A program made the position numbers and the translations under genes. 64,000 nt of DNA. Source: UBA8389 sp035719105. Lineage in GTDB: Bacteria; Bacteroidota; Bacteroidia; Bacteroidales; UBA1402. Of this stretch, positions 36,807 to 45,700 are shown piece by piece. Location of the stretch: assembly GCA_035719105.1 (NCBI GenBank), contig DASTGN010000001.1, positions 124,001-188,000 on the forward strand, in the 5' to 3' direction. The notes beneath the pieces were generated by a model, which made no database searches, was not told the DNA's origin, and saw only the letters and a list, made by a program, of their open reading frames with translations. Positions within the stretch are counted from its first letter, which is position 1; every line of letters begins with the position of its first letter.

Positions 36807-38123
36807 ATGAAAGTGCTGAAGTTTGGTGGTACTTCCGTAGGGTCCGCCCAAAGAATGAAGGAAGTATCCAATCTCATCCTCGACGGCCAAAAGAAAATCG
36901 TGGTCCTGTCGGCTATGTCTGGAACGACCAATACGTTGGTGGAAATCTCGGATTACTTGTATAAACGCAATCCTGATGCCGCAAACGAAACCATCAACAA
37001 GCTGGCGCTCAAATACGAAGGAGTGATTGATGAGCTGTATTCCACCGAGGAATACAAAACCAAAACCTTGGAAATCGTCAATGCCCATTTCGACCGTATC
37101 CGAAGCTTCTCCGGCAACTTGTTCACCCTTTTCGAAGAAAAAGTGGTTTTGGCGCAAGGCGAACTGCTCTCTACCAATATGTTTACCAATTACTTGCAGG
37201 AAAAAGGCGTGAAAGCTGTATTGTTGCCTGCTCTGGAATACATGCGTGTGGACAAAAATGGTGAACCCGATACCGATTACATCAAGGAAAACCTGTCCAA
37301 ACAGCTTGATAAATACTCCGATGCCGATATTTTCATCACTCAGGGCTTTATTTGCTTGAATGCCTACGGAGAAATCGACAACCTGCAACGCGGTGGCAGC
37401 GATTATTCGGCCTCCATTGTCGGAGCAGCCATCAAGGCTCAGGAAATCCAGATTTGGACCGATATCGACGGCATGCATAACAACGATCCACGCATCGTGG
37501 ACAAGACCGCTCCGGTTTCTCATCTGCATTTTGAGGAAGCGGCTGAATTGGCTTATTTCGGAGCAAAAATTTTGCATCCGACCTGCATTTTGCCTGCCAA
37601 ATTAGCCAATATTCCGGTTCGACTGCTCAATACTTTGCAACCAGAAGCCTTTGGAACGTTGATTTCAAACATGACGGAAAAGAGCAAGATCAAAGCAGTG
37701 GCTGCCAAAGACGGCATCACGGCCATCAAAATTAAGTCAGGCCGTATGTTGCTGGCTTACGGCTTCTTACGCAAAGTGTTCGAAATCTTCGAAAGCTATC
37801 AAACTCCCATCGATATGATTGCAACTTCCGAAGTCGGCGTTTCATTGACCATTGACAAAAATAAAAACCTGCAGGAAATCATCGACGAACTGAAGAAATT
37901 TGGAACAGTCACGGTGGATACCGACATGGTCATCATTTGTGTGGTGGGCGACCTGGAAATGGAGAACATCGGTTTCGAAACTCGTGTCCTGCAAGCAGTC
38001 AAGGATATTCCAGTACGCATGATTTCGTACGGAGGCAGCAACTACAACATTTCTTTGTTAGTGAAATCTGCTGATAAGAAACGGACCATGCAGGCTCTAA
38101 GTGATCACCTTTTCAACAACTAA
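36807..38123 (+). CDS. lysC: Aspartate kinase (monofunctional)
   Basis: The first step of the aspartate pathway (lysine, threonine, methionine, diaminopimelate). The 438-residue protein starts KVLKFGGTSVGSAQRM, the ATP-binding motif. It has the aspartate-binding GGSDYSASIVGAAIKA region and tandem ACT domains at the C-terminus (TAIKIKSGRML, then DIPVRMISYGGSNYNIS) that normally give feedback inhibition. No homoserine dehydrogenase is fused. It forms an operon with lysA 30 nt downstream. Confidence 0.95.
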   Translation: MKVLKFGGTSVGSAQRMKEVSNLILDGQKKIVVLSAMSGTTNTLVEISDYLYKRNPDAANETINKLALKYEGVIDELYSTEEYKTKTLEIVNAHFDRIRSFSGNLFTLFEEKVVLAQGELLSTNMFTNYLQEKGVKAVLLPALEYMRVDKNGEPDTDYIKENLSKQLDKYSDADIFITQGFICLNAYGEIDNLQRGGSDYSASIVGAAIKAQEIQIWTDIDGMHNNDPRIVDKTAPVSHLHFEEAAELAYFGAKILHPTCILPAKLANIPVRLLNTLQPEAFGTLISNMTEKSKIKAVAAKDGITAIKIKSGRMLLAYGFLRKVFEIFESYQTPIDMIATSEVGVSLTIDKNKNLQEIIDELKKFGTVTVDTDMVIICVVGDLEMENIGFETRVLQAVKDIPVRMISYGGSNYNISLLVKSADKKRTMQALSDHLFNN

Positions 38124-38153
38124 AATCAGGTCATTTCGACCGCTTATTTCGAT

Positions 38154-39314
38154 ATGGATCAAAAAGGAACGTTCCCTGTGGCGAAACTCGCCCAACTGGA
38201 AACCCCGTACTATTATTACGATACCGAGGTGTTGCACAACACCCTTCAAACGGTTACTACCGAAGCCGGCAAGTACGATTTCCACGTGCATTATGCGCTG
38301 AAAGCCAATGCAAATGCACGAATACTCAATATAATCAATAGCTACGGATTAGGTGCCGACTGCGTGAGCGGTGGCGAAGTCCGTGCAGCTTTGGAAGCCG
38401 GTTTTCCTGCCTCCAGAGTGGTCTTTGCCGGCGTAGGCAAGGCCGACTGGGAAATCAATTTCGGTCTTGAACACGATATTTTCTGCTTCAATGTGGAGTC
38501 CATTCCTGAACTGGAAGTCATCAACGAACTGGCACAAGCCAAAGGAAAAGTGGCCAGAATCGCGCTTCGCATCAATCCGAACGTGCAGGCCGACACACAC
38601 CATTACATCACGACTGGCAAGGAAGAAAACAAATTCGGCATCGCGCTGAGCGATTTCGACAAAGTGGTTGACGTCGCTTTGAATTCCAGAAACATCAAGC
38701 TGATAGGAATCCACTTCCACATTGGTTCACAGATTTTGGAACTGAATAATTTCGCCGGACTTTGCAGTCGCGTGAACGAACTTCAGGATCAATTGGCCAA
38801 ACGCAACATCACTTTGGAACACATCAACGTGGGCGGTGGTTTGGGTATCGATTACCACCATCCAAGCGGAAACCCGATTCCCGATTTTGCCGGTTATTTC
38901 AAAACCTTCAAAAGCATGTTGAAACTTCGCGAAGGACAAACCTTGCATTTTGAACCGGGTCGCTCCATTGTAGGTCAGTGTGGTAATCTGATTTCCAAGG
39001 TGTTGTATATCAAGGAGGGGGTAAACAAGAAATTTGCCGTGCTCGACGCAGGTTTCACCGAACTGATTCGTCCGGCATTGTATCAAGCCTATCACAAGAT
39101 TGAAAACCTTACTTCGGATGCACCCGTCGAAAAATACGACGTGGTGGGACCCATCTGCGAATCGTCCGATTGCTTTGGCAAGGACGTAGAACTGAATGGA
39201 TCCAAACGCGGTGATATCATTGCCTTGCGTTCTGCCGGTGCGTACGGAGAGATTATGGCTTCTCAATACAATTTGCGTAAGTTGCCCAAAGCGTATTTTT
39301 CAGATTTAATTTAA
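38154..39314 (+). CDS. lysA: Diaminopimelate decarboxylase
   Basis: PLP enzyme of alanine-racemase fold III making lysine from meso-diaminopimelate. The 386-residue protein has the PLP lysine in VHYALKANANARIL, HFHIGSQI, the glycine-rich NVGGGLGIDY, EPGRSIVGQCG and the dimer-interface cysteine motif GPICESSDCFG. It follows lysC on the same transcript and is closed by a hairpin. Together with dapL it gives the short LL-DAP route; dapF is not in the window. Confidence 0.96.
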   Translation: MDQKGTFPVAKLAQLETPYYYYDTEVLHNTLQTVTTEAGKYDFHVHYALKANANARILNIINSYGLGADCVSGGEVRAALEAGFPASRVVFAGVGKADWEINFGLEHDIFCFNVESIPELEVINELAQAKGKVARIALRINPNVQADTHHYITTGKEENKFGIALSDFDKVVDVALNSRNIKLIGIHFHIGSQILELNNFAGLCSRVNELQDQLAKRNITLEHINVGGGLGIDYHHPSGNPIPDFAGYFKTFKSMLKLREGQTLHFEPGRSIVGQCGNLISKVLYIKEGVNKKFAVLDAGFTELIRPALYQAYHKIENLTSDAPVEKYDVVGPICESSDCFGKDVELNGSKRGDIIALRSAGAYGEIMASQYNLRKLPKAYFSDLI

Positions 39315-39318
39315 AAAG

Positions 39319-39346
39319 AAGGCTTGAACACTCTGTTCGAGCCTTT
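39319..39346 (+). terminator. Terminator hairpin after lysA
   Basis: AAGGCTTGAACA (39319-39330) pairs with TGTTCGAGCCTT (39334-39345) across a 3-base loop with one G-T wobble. The T-run is short. It argues against starting the next gene at the upstream TTG that lies inside it. Confidence 0.65.
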
Positions 39347-39362
39347 ATCAAAAATAGATAGT

Positions 39363-40547
39363 ATGTTTCTTGAATGGTTTCAATGGTCTGTCACTGAATG
39401 GGTTTTGACTTCCGCGCTGGGATTGTTCCTGCTAATTCAGTGGTGGTACTACATGGCATACTTTAGCGGTATTCCCCGTTTCGCCAAACGAATTCGTTCA
39501 GGTAAAATTAAACTATCAGAAAATCAGCCACCAGTAACGGTTGTCATCACCGCACGCGACCAGGAAGATTTTTTGGCCAAACATTTGCCGCTTTTGCTCG
39601 AACAGGACTATCCCGAGTATCAGGTCGTAGTAGTCAACGACGCATCTTCTGACGATACGGTTGACTTGTTAAAGAAACTGGCTCTTCAGTATCCACATTT
39701 GTACCATACTTTTTTGCCTCCTGGAGTTCAAAGTATCAGTACAAAAAAAATGGCTCTGACTGTCGGAATCAAAGCTGCTAAATACGACTATTTGTTGTTT
39801 ACCGAGGCCAATTGTTTTCCTTCTGGTAATCAGTGGATTGCATCGATGATGAGGCAATTTGCAGCGGAGACTTCCGTCGTGCTGTCTTATAGTCGATATG
39901 AATCTTTCAAGGGTGTTTTCAAGAATCTCATTGCTTATGACAACTTGTTCGAAGGCATGCGTTATTTGGGTATGGCAGCTTCCAAAAAACCGTACATGGG
40001 TGTTGGTCGAAATATGGCCTATCGTAAGGATCTGTTTTTTAGCCAAAAAGGTTATGCTCCACATCTAAACCTCTATTCTGGTGAAGACGATTTATTCATA
40101 TCTGATGTGGCCAAAGGTTCCAATACTCGGGTGGAAGTGTCTCCTGAAGCCGTGATGCAAATGGCGGCTCGTGATGTCAAGTCTCATTGGAAGGAAGCCC
40201 GAATCAACCGAATTTACACATCGTCATACTACAAACCGTTGGCAAAATTCAGAACGGGCTTGGAACTTTTTTCACGGTACGCCTTCTACGTCCTGGTATT
40301 CACCATCCTTGCCTTTGGTTTGAATAATTCGAACGTGCCTTTACTGATTACGGATGGCGTCTTGTTTTTGTCTCGTTACATTCTTCAGATAGTGGTCATC
40401 AATCGTACGGCCAAAACGTTGGATGATAAGCGATTCTATCTTTCAATCGCATTTTTTGATGTGTTTTTACCTTTTTACATTTTGCTACTGCATTTTGACG
40501 AAATGTTTTACCGCAAAAAGTCGTATACGAGAAAGGTTTTGCACTAA
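39363..40547 (+). CDS. Membrane glycosyltransferase, family 2
   Basis: A 394-residue GT-A glycosyltransferase. There is one N-terminal membrane segment (VLTSALGLFLLIQWWYYMAY), a cytoplasmic catalytic domain with VTVVITARDQEDFLAKHLP, the nucleotide-binding NDASSDDTVDLL, and an acceptor-site GEDDLFISDVA. At least two C-terminal membrane helices follow. This topology fits processive or lipid-linked polysaccharide synthases. The substrate is unknown and no other polysaccharide gene is adjacent. The ATG at 39363 is the first start beyond the lysA terminator. Confidence 0.86.
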   Translation: MFLEWFQWSVTEWVLTSALGLFLLIQWWYYMAYFSGIPRFAKRIRSGKIKLSENQPPVTVVITARDQEDFLAKHLPLLLEQDYPEYQVVVVNDASSDDTVDLLKKLALQYPHLYHTFLPPGVQSISTKKMALTVGIKAAKYDYLLFTEANCFPSGNQWIASMMRQFAAETSVVLSYSRYESFKGVFKNLIAYDNLFEGMRYLGMAASKKPYMGVGRNMAYRKDLFFSQKGYAPHLNLYSGEDDLFISDVAKGSNTRVEVSPEAVMQMAARDVKSHWKEARINRIYTSSYYKPLAKFRTGLELFSRYAFYVLVFTILAFGLNNSNVPLLITDGVLFLSRYILQIVVINRTAKTLDDKRFYLSIAFFDVFLPFYILLLHFDEMFYRKKSYTRKVLH

Positions 40548-40584
40548 AAAACATCCTAAAATCGTCTATCTAAGGGCGTTTTTT
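40546..40584 (+). terminator. Possible weak terminator after the glycosyltransferase gene
   Basis: AAAAAACATCCT (40546-40557) can pair imperfectly with AAGGGCGTTTTTT (40572-40584), with one A-C mismatch and one wobble and a T-run at the end. Confidence 0.35.
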
Positions 40585-40668
40585 ACATTCGTTATTTAAA
40601 TAAAAGTAAATTTTATGATTTTTTGCTTTCTGTTAATGTCCTGTGTATTAGTTGCATGTAGAGACCTT

Positions 40669-40706
40669 GTAAGGGAACCCCTACAAATATCCCGAAATCC
40701 CTTACA
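40669..40706. promoter_or_regulatory. Palindromic element with extra half-site upstream of the gldL-like gene
   Basis: GTAAGGGAACCCCTAC (40669-40684) is an imperfect 16-bp palindrome. A further inverted half-site, TCCCTTACA (40698-40706), exactly matches TGTAAGGGA at 40668-40676 in reverse complement. The group lies just upstream of a likely promoter (TTG at 40717-40719, 21 bp, TACTTTAT at 40741-40748), the position expected for an activator site. The regulator is not identified. Confidence 0.5.
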
Positions 40707-40772
40707 GTCTAATAAATTGCAGTTTGGTATTTTTAGGCCGTACTTTATTCTTTCACCAATATTATCCGGACT

Positions 40773-41597
40773 ATGAATGTAATGACTGCTTTGGTTCAAT
40801 CGAAGGGATTCAAGAAAGCCATTGATAAACTTTATGGATTTGGGGCTTCTGTTGTCGTAATGGGTGCTTTGTTCAAATTGGAACATTGGGCCGGAGCCGA
40901 CTATATGTTAACAGCTGGTTTGGTGACAGAAGCGGTGATCTTTTTCTTTTCAGCTTTCAACACAGAAGAAGAACCGGAGTCGGTTAATGCAGAAGTGCTG
41001 GAAAATCCATCCATGGAAGTGGAAGGGTATACCACCTTTTCGCCTCGAAATCAAAGCATTGAAAGTGGGGAAGGCTTAACAGCATTGGCAAAGTTCAATA
41101 GAATGTTGGACGAAGCCGAGATCACGCCCAGCATGCTTCAGGATTTAGGTGCCGGAATGCGCAAGTTGGGCGAGACTGCCGAAAATATGAATTCCCTCGG
41201 AAATGTTTCCGGAGCTTCCAAACAATATCTGAAAACCATTGAATCTGCCGACAAATCGCTAGCCAAATTGGCTAAAACGTACGAAAAGTCCATTTCGAAA
41301 ATCACATTGAATACGGTCATCAAATACAGCAGCATCTCCAATTCATTGACCATGATTGAAGATGAAGCTAAAATGTATCAGCATTATATGAAATCGTTGA
41401 ACCGAAATATTTTCGAACTCAGCGAAGTCTATGCCCTTCAAAAAAGGGATGCTGTCGAATACCTGAACGACATGGCGGATTCGGCCAGTGATGCAAAAAG
41501 ATATCGCGAAGAAATCAAGAAACTCAATGACAATTTATCAGCGCTCAACAATGTTTATGGAAGCATGTTGAATGCGATGAATGTCAAGGGGTCCTAA
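40773..41597 (+). CDS. Orphan GldL/PorL-family protein
   Basis: A 274-residue protein whose N-terminus matches the type IX secretion / gliding motor subunit GldL. TM1 has YGFGASVVVMGALFKLEHW (Lys35), then a short loop, then TM2 with MLTAGLVTEAVIFFFSAF (Glu53). In GldL the TM2 glutamate is the proton-handling residue, and both charged positions are kept. The remaining 210 residues are cytoplasmic and rich in predicted helix and coiled coil. GldL genes normally sit in a gldKLMN cluster, but no gldK, gldM or gldN is present here. This may be a second paralogue or a diverged motor stator with another partner. The last 4 nt overlap the convergent cusB-like gene. Confidence 0.78.
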   Translation: MNVMTALVQSKGFKKAIDKLYGFGASVVVMGALFKLEHWAGADYMLTAGLVTEAVIFFFSAFNTEEEPESVNAEVLENPSMEVEGYTTFSPRNQSIESGEGLTALAKFNRMLDEAEITPSMLQDLGAGMRKLGETAENMNSLGNVSGASKQYLKTIESADKSLAKLAKTYEKSISKITLNTVIKYSSISNSLTMIEDEAKMYQHYMKSLNRNIFELSEVYALQKRDAVEYLNDMADSASDAKRYREEIKKLNDNLSALNNVYGSMLNAMNVKGS

Positions 41598-42751
41598 CAC
41601 GCCATATCTCCTGCGTTCTTCTTGGCCGACAGTAAGTTATAAGCTCCCTTTACGACAACTTTCACCTTCTTGACGTCTATGTCGGATGGCAAGATTACTT
41701 CAACGAAATCATTTTCGCTGACTCCTTTGTGCACTTCTACCATTCGGTATTCGGTAAAGGGCTTACCTCCTTCGGTTTTATTCTGATCAAACAGAAAAAT
41801 GTAACTTTTGTCTTCGAAGTTCACCACCGCTTCAGATGGTAAAGCAGTGACCTTTTGCCCGGATATTTCGATGATGGCGTTCACATAAGTGCCTGGTAGC
41901 AGGTTTTTGCATTTCCCACAAACGGTGGCATAAACCTTGAAGTATTTGTCAGCATTAATGGATTTGGCTGTCTGATAGAGGGTTGCCTCATGTTCTTCCG
42001 TTTCATTATTAATGAGGAAATGAAGCTTTTGTCCAATGGCAACTTTGTTGGCATCCTTTTCGAACAGCGTCAGCTCTAAAAAAAGTTGATCGTTATTGAC
42101 CAGTTCAAACAACACATCGGTTGAAGTCACCGATTTGCCGATGCTCCCATTGACTGTTTTCAAAAAGCCTGAAATGGGCGAAACCACATTGGTTGTAGTG
42201 CTGATGTTCTCTGCAGACAATCTGTTGGCCTGAATGCCGATGAGCCGAAGTTTTTGATCCATGGCGCGCATCTGAGCTTTCAGAATTTGATACTCGCTGG
42301 TGACCTGTTGCAAATTCTTTTGGGAAGTAGCGTCGTTTTTAAACAAGTCAGACTGGCGCCTGTAATCTGCTTCAACATATTCGAACTTGCTTTTTGTTTC
42401 GAGGTAATTTTGTTGCAGGTCAATGAATTCGGGATTTTCAATGACAGCCAATACTTGACCTTTGCGAACAGGTCTACCGGGCAATAGGTTGATGCTTTTG
42501 ATGAAACCTCCCATGGGCGCCGAAACCGTAGCCTGACTGTTGGGAGCAACGGCCACGACACCATTCACCTTGAGGGTGCCGCTCATAGAACGCTGTTCAA
42601 AGGAACCTAACACAATGTTGGCAAGTTTGATTTGATCGGCTCGCATTTCCACGATGTTTTCGGGTATAATTTCTTCGGTAGCGACCTCGGCTTTTTTGCC
42701 GCCGTTGCAAGAAAAAAGTGCGATAAGGAGAAAAAGGCTATATTTTTTCAT
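41594..42751 (-). CDS. RND efflux periplasmic adaptor (membrane fusion lipoprotein, CzcB/CusB type)
   Basis: A 385-residue membrane fusion protein linking the RND pump to the outer-membrane factor. The lipoprotein box LFSCNGG gives Cys15. The lipoyl/barrel-sandwich halves (ATVSAPMGGFIKSINLLPGR and TTTNVVSPISGFLKTVNG) flank an alpha-helical hairpin. The beta-barrel domain contains a CxxC (VCGKCKN), and the C-terminus ends in a lone cysteine (GDMAC). It is the last gene of the operon and overlaps the pump gene by 4 nt. The class fits divalent metal or copper export. Confidence 0.92.
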   Translation of the reverse strand: MKKYSLFLLIALFSCNGGKKAEVATEEIIPENIVEMRADQIKLANIVLGSFEQRSMSGTLKVNGVVAVAPNSQATVSAPMGGFIKSINLLPGRPVRKGQVLAVIENPEFIDLQQNYLETKSKFEYVEADYRRQSDLFKNDATSQKNLQQVTSEYQILKAQMRAMDQKLRLIGIQANRLSAENISTTTNVVSPISGFLKTVNGSIGKSVTSTDVLFELVNNDQLFLELTLFEKDANKVAIGQKLHFLINNETEEHEATLYQTAKSINADKYFKVYATVCGKCKNLLPGTYVNAIIEISGQKVTALPSEAVVNFEDKSYIFLFDQNKTEGGKPFTEYRMVEVHKGVSENDFVEVILPSDIDVKKVKVVVKGAYNLLSAKKNAGDMAC

Positions 42752-45700
42752 AATGTATAGAGTTGTCCGGTGAGGTATTGAAGTTGAATAATAGTTTGAT
42801 TGAGGCCGTTCAAGGCTTCGAGATAGTTTTTTCGGATGTCATAAGCACGACCCAAACTCAACACGTAATCGAGGTAGCTAAGGTTGCCCGTTTGGTAGTT
42901 GCGTGTGGAGTGATCCACAATCATCAGGGCTTCGGGAACGGCTTGTTGTTCGTAATACGCTACGCTGCTCTTAAGCGTTGTGAATTCCTGAAGCAATTCT
43001 TCATAACTACTCGAAAGCGATTTGCTGAAGTTTTCGGAGTTGGTACGCGCCATTGCTTCGCTGATGCCTGCAGCCTTGATTCGAGCAATGTTTGGTGCTG
43101 CCCAAAGCGGTAGCGAGATGCCTGCCTGTATGCCGTTGAAACGATATCCGTTACGAAATGCAATGCCGTTGGCATCTAATGTCCCGTCAATGGTTTGGCT
43201 GAAGTAACCGATGGACAGGTCTGGCAACATTCGACTGCGTTCCAGCTTTTTCTCGGTTGCTGCGACGGCTACTTCTTGATGGGCCAATCCCAACGATGGA
43301 TGTTGAGCGATGGCTTCCGCAGAGGGCGTAAACGAGAGTGGAATCAATACGGTATCGGCGGTGGAAACTGGTTGCGACGAGTTCAGCAATGTTTGAAGCT
43401 TGTGTTGGCAAACTGCGATATCCGAGTTCGTATTCCTGAATTGGTTTTTGATTTCCTGTGCTTGTGAGCGTGCGGTCATTTTTTCAAGGGAACCCGTTTC
43501 TCCAGCTTCTGCACGCCATTCGGCCACTTTGACAAAGCCTCCGAACAATCGATCTTGCTCCAGTTGCAACGTTTTCAACGAATGCAAGTAGGCCAATTGC
43601 CAATAAAGTTGCTTGACTTGTGTGGCGATTTCCAGCTGAGAAACTTTTTGCTGCCATTCGCTGCTCTTGATTTTGGAGTTGGCCAGTTTCCGCTGGTTGA
43701 TGTAAACCGTTGGGAAGGCGAATGATTGTGAAATCGTCAGCCCATTGTCCTTGGTAGCCGAATTGAATTGGCCGTATTGACCTTCGATGGCTGTTTTCCC
43801 AATATCAATGGAAGCTCCCTTCAAGGCGCGTTCCATATCGACCGTGTATTTGGCGGATCGCACGGTCAAGTTGCTGTCCAAGGCCATTTTAATGGCACCG
43901 TCGCAGCGAATCGATTGAGCCTGTGCGGTCGAAACAGTCAATAGCAAAATCAACAAAGGCAACACTTTACGCTTCAAACGGAACGAACGTTGCGAGAACA
44001 ACACGTAGAAAACCGGAAGAATGATCAAGGTGAGTAAAGTGGCTGAAATCAACCCGCCAATCACAACCGTTGCCAGCGGTTTCTGCACTTCCGCACCGGC
44101 GGAAGTCGACAAGGCCATGGGTAGGAAACCCAACGACGCTACGGCTGCCGTCATGATGACCGGTCGTAAGCGTGTATGGAGCCCCGTTTTCACCCGTTCC
44201 ACAATATCGGTGATGCCTTCCCGCTCCAACCGGTTGAACTCGGCTATCAGCACGATTCCGTTCAATACGGCCACCCCAAACAAGGCAATGAAGCCGACTC
44301 CAGCCGAAATCGAGAAGTCCATTCCCCGCATCCACAGTGCCAGTATGCCCCCAATGGCTGACATCGGTACTGCAGTATAAATGAGCAACGTCTGTTTCAC
44401 CGAATGGAATGTGAAAAACAATAGAACAAAGATGAGGAGCAAGGCCACCGGAACCGCAATCAAAAGCCTGTTTTTCGCAGCCTCCAGATTCTGGAACTGA
44501 CCGCCGTAAGTCACATAATAACCTGTAGGTAGTTCGATTTGAGCATCAATCTTCTTAGAAACCTCCTTGATGACGCTCTGTACATCTCGGTTTCGGACGT
44601 TGAAGCCCACTGTGATGCGGCGCTTGGTATTTTCGCGGGAAACCTGCGCCGGACCCGATTGAATGGAAACATCAGCCACCATTTCTATGGGGATTTGTCC
44701 ACCGTTGGGTAATACGACGGTGAGGTTTTTAACGTCATCCAAACTCTTGCGGTAATCTTTATCTAGGCGCACCACCAATCCAAAACGCTTTTCCTCGTCA
44801 AATACGACACCGGCTTGACTACCTGCAAATGCTGCACGTAGTACCCGGTTCACATCGTCCACCGAAAGGCCGTATTGTGCCAGGCGATCTCGGTTATAAG
44901 TCACCTGAACTTGTTCCAGGCCGGTCACTTTTTCCACGTTGATGTCCTCGACCCCTTTCACTTTTCGAATGATGTTCTCCACTTTTGAAGCCCTTGAAGC
45001 TAGCGTATTCAGGTCGTCTCCGAAAATTTTAACCGCAATGTCCTGTCTGGAGCCCGAAGTCAGTTCGTTGAACCGCATTTGGATGGGTTGTTGAAACTCG
45101 AATTTGACGCCGGCCAGCGGAATCAAGGCTTCCTCCATTTTGGCGACCAACTCTTCTAGAGTGCTGGCCGAAGTCCATTCCTTTTTATCTTTCAGTGTGA
45201 TGATGTAATCACCTGTTTCCATGGGTGTTGGATCGGTTGGGATTTCTCCTGCGCCAATTTTGCAAACCGCATGTTTGATCTCGGGAAAGTTCTCCAATAA
45301 AATTTTGTTGGCCTTTTCCACTTGCTCGACGGTGTTGCTTAACGAACCACCCTGCAAGGTCATGACGCCTGCTGCCAAATCGCCTTCTTCCAATTGAGGA
45401 ATGAATTCACCACCCAAACGACTGAAAGTAAGCAGACTTAGAACGAACAATCCGATGGCGGAAAATGTCACCAATTTTTTTCTGCTCAATACGAATTCGA
45501 TAATTGGCTGAAATCCTCTTTGTAAAGCTGCCATCATTTTGTCCGAAACAGTAGGCTCATGCGTAGTTTTTTTGCTCAAAAACAAGGCGGAAGCCATTGG
45601 TACATAGGTCAGTGACAGAATAGCCGCTCCGATTAAAGCGAACATCACCACTTGAGCCATGGGTTGGAACATTTTACCCTCAATGCCGACCAAGGCTAAA

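Noticed and set aside
40615..40776. A 53-codon frame with a lipoprotein-like start (MIFCFLLMSCVLVAC) ending at the gldL-like ATG
   Set aside because: It runs through the palindrome and the probable promoter of the next gene, and the sequence after the hydrophobic start looks random. More likely non-coding.
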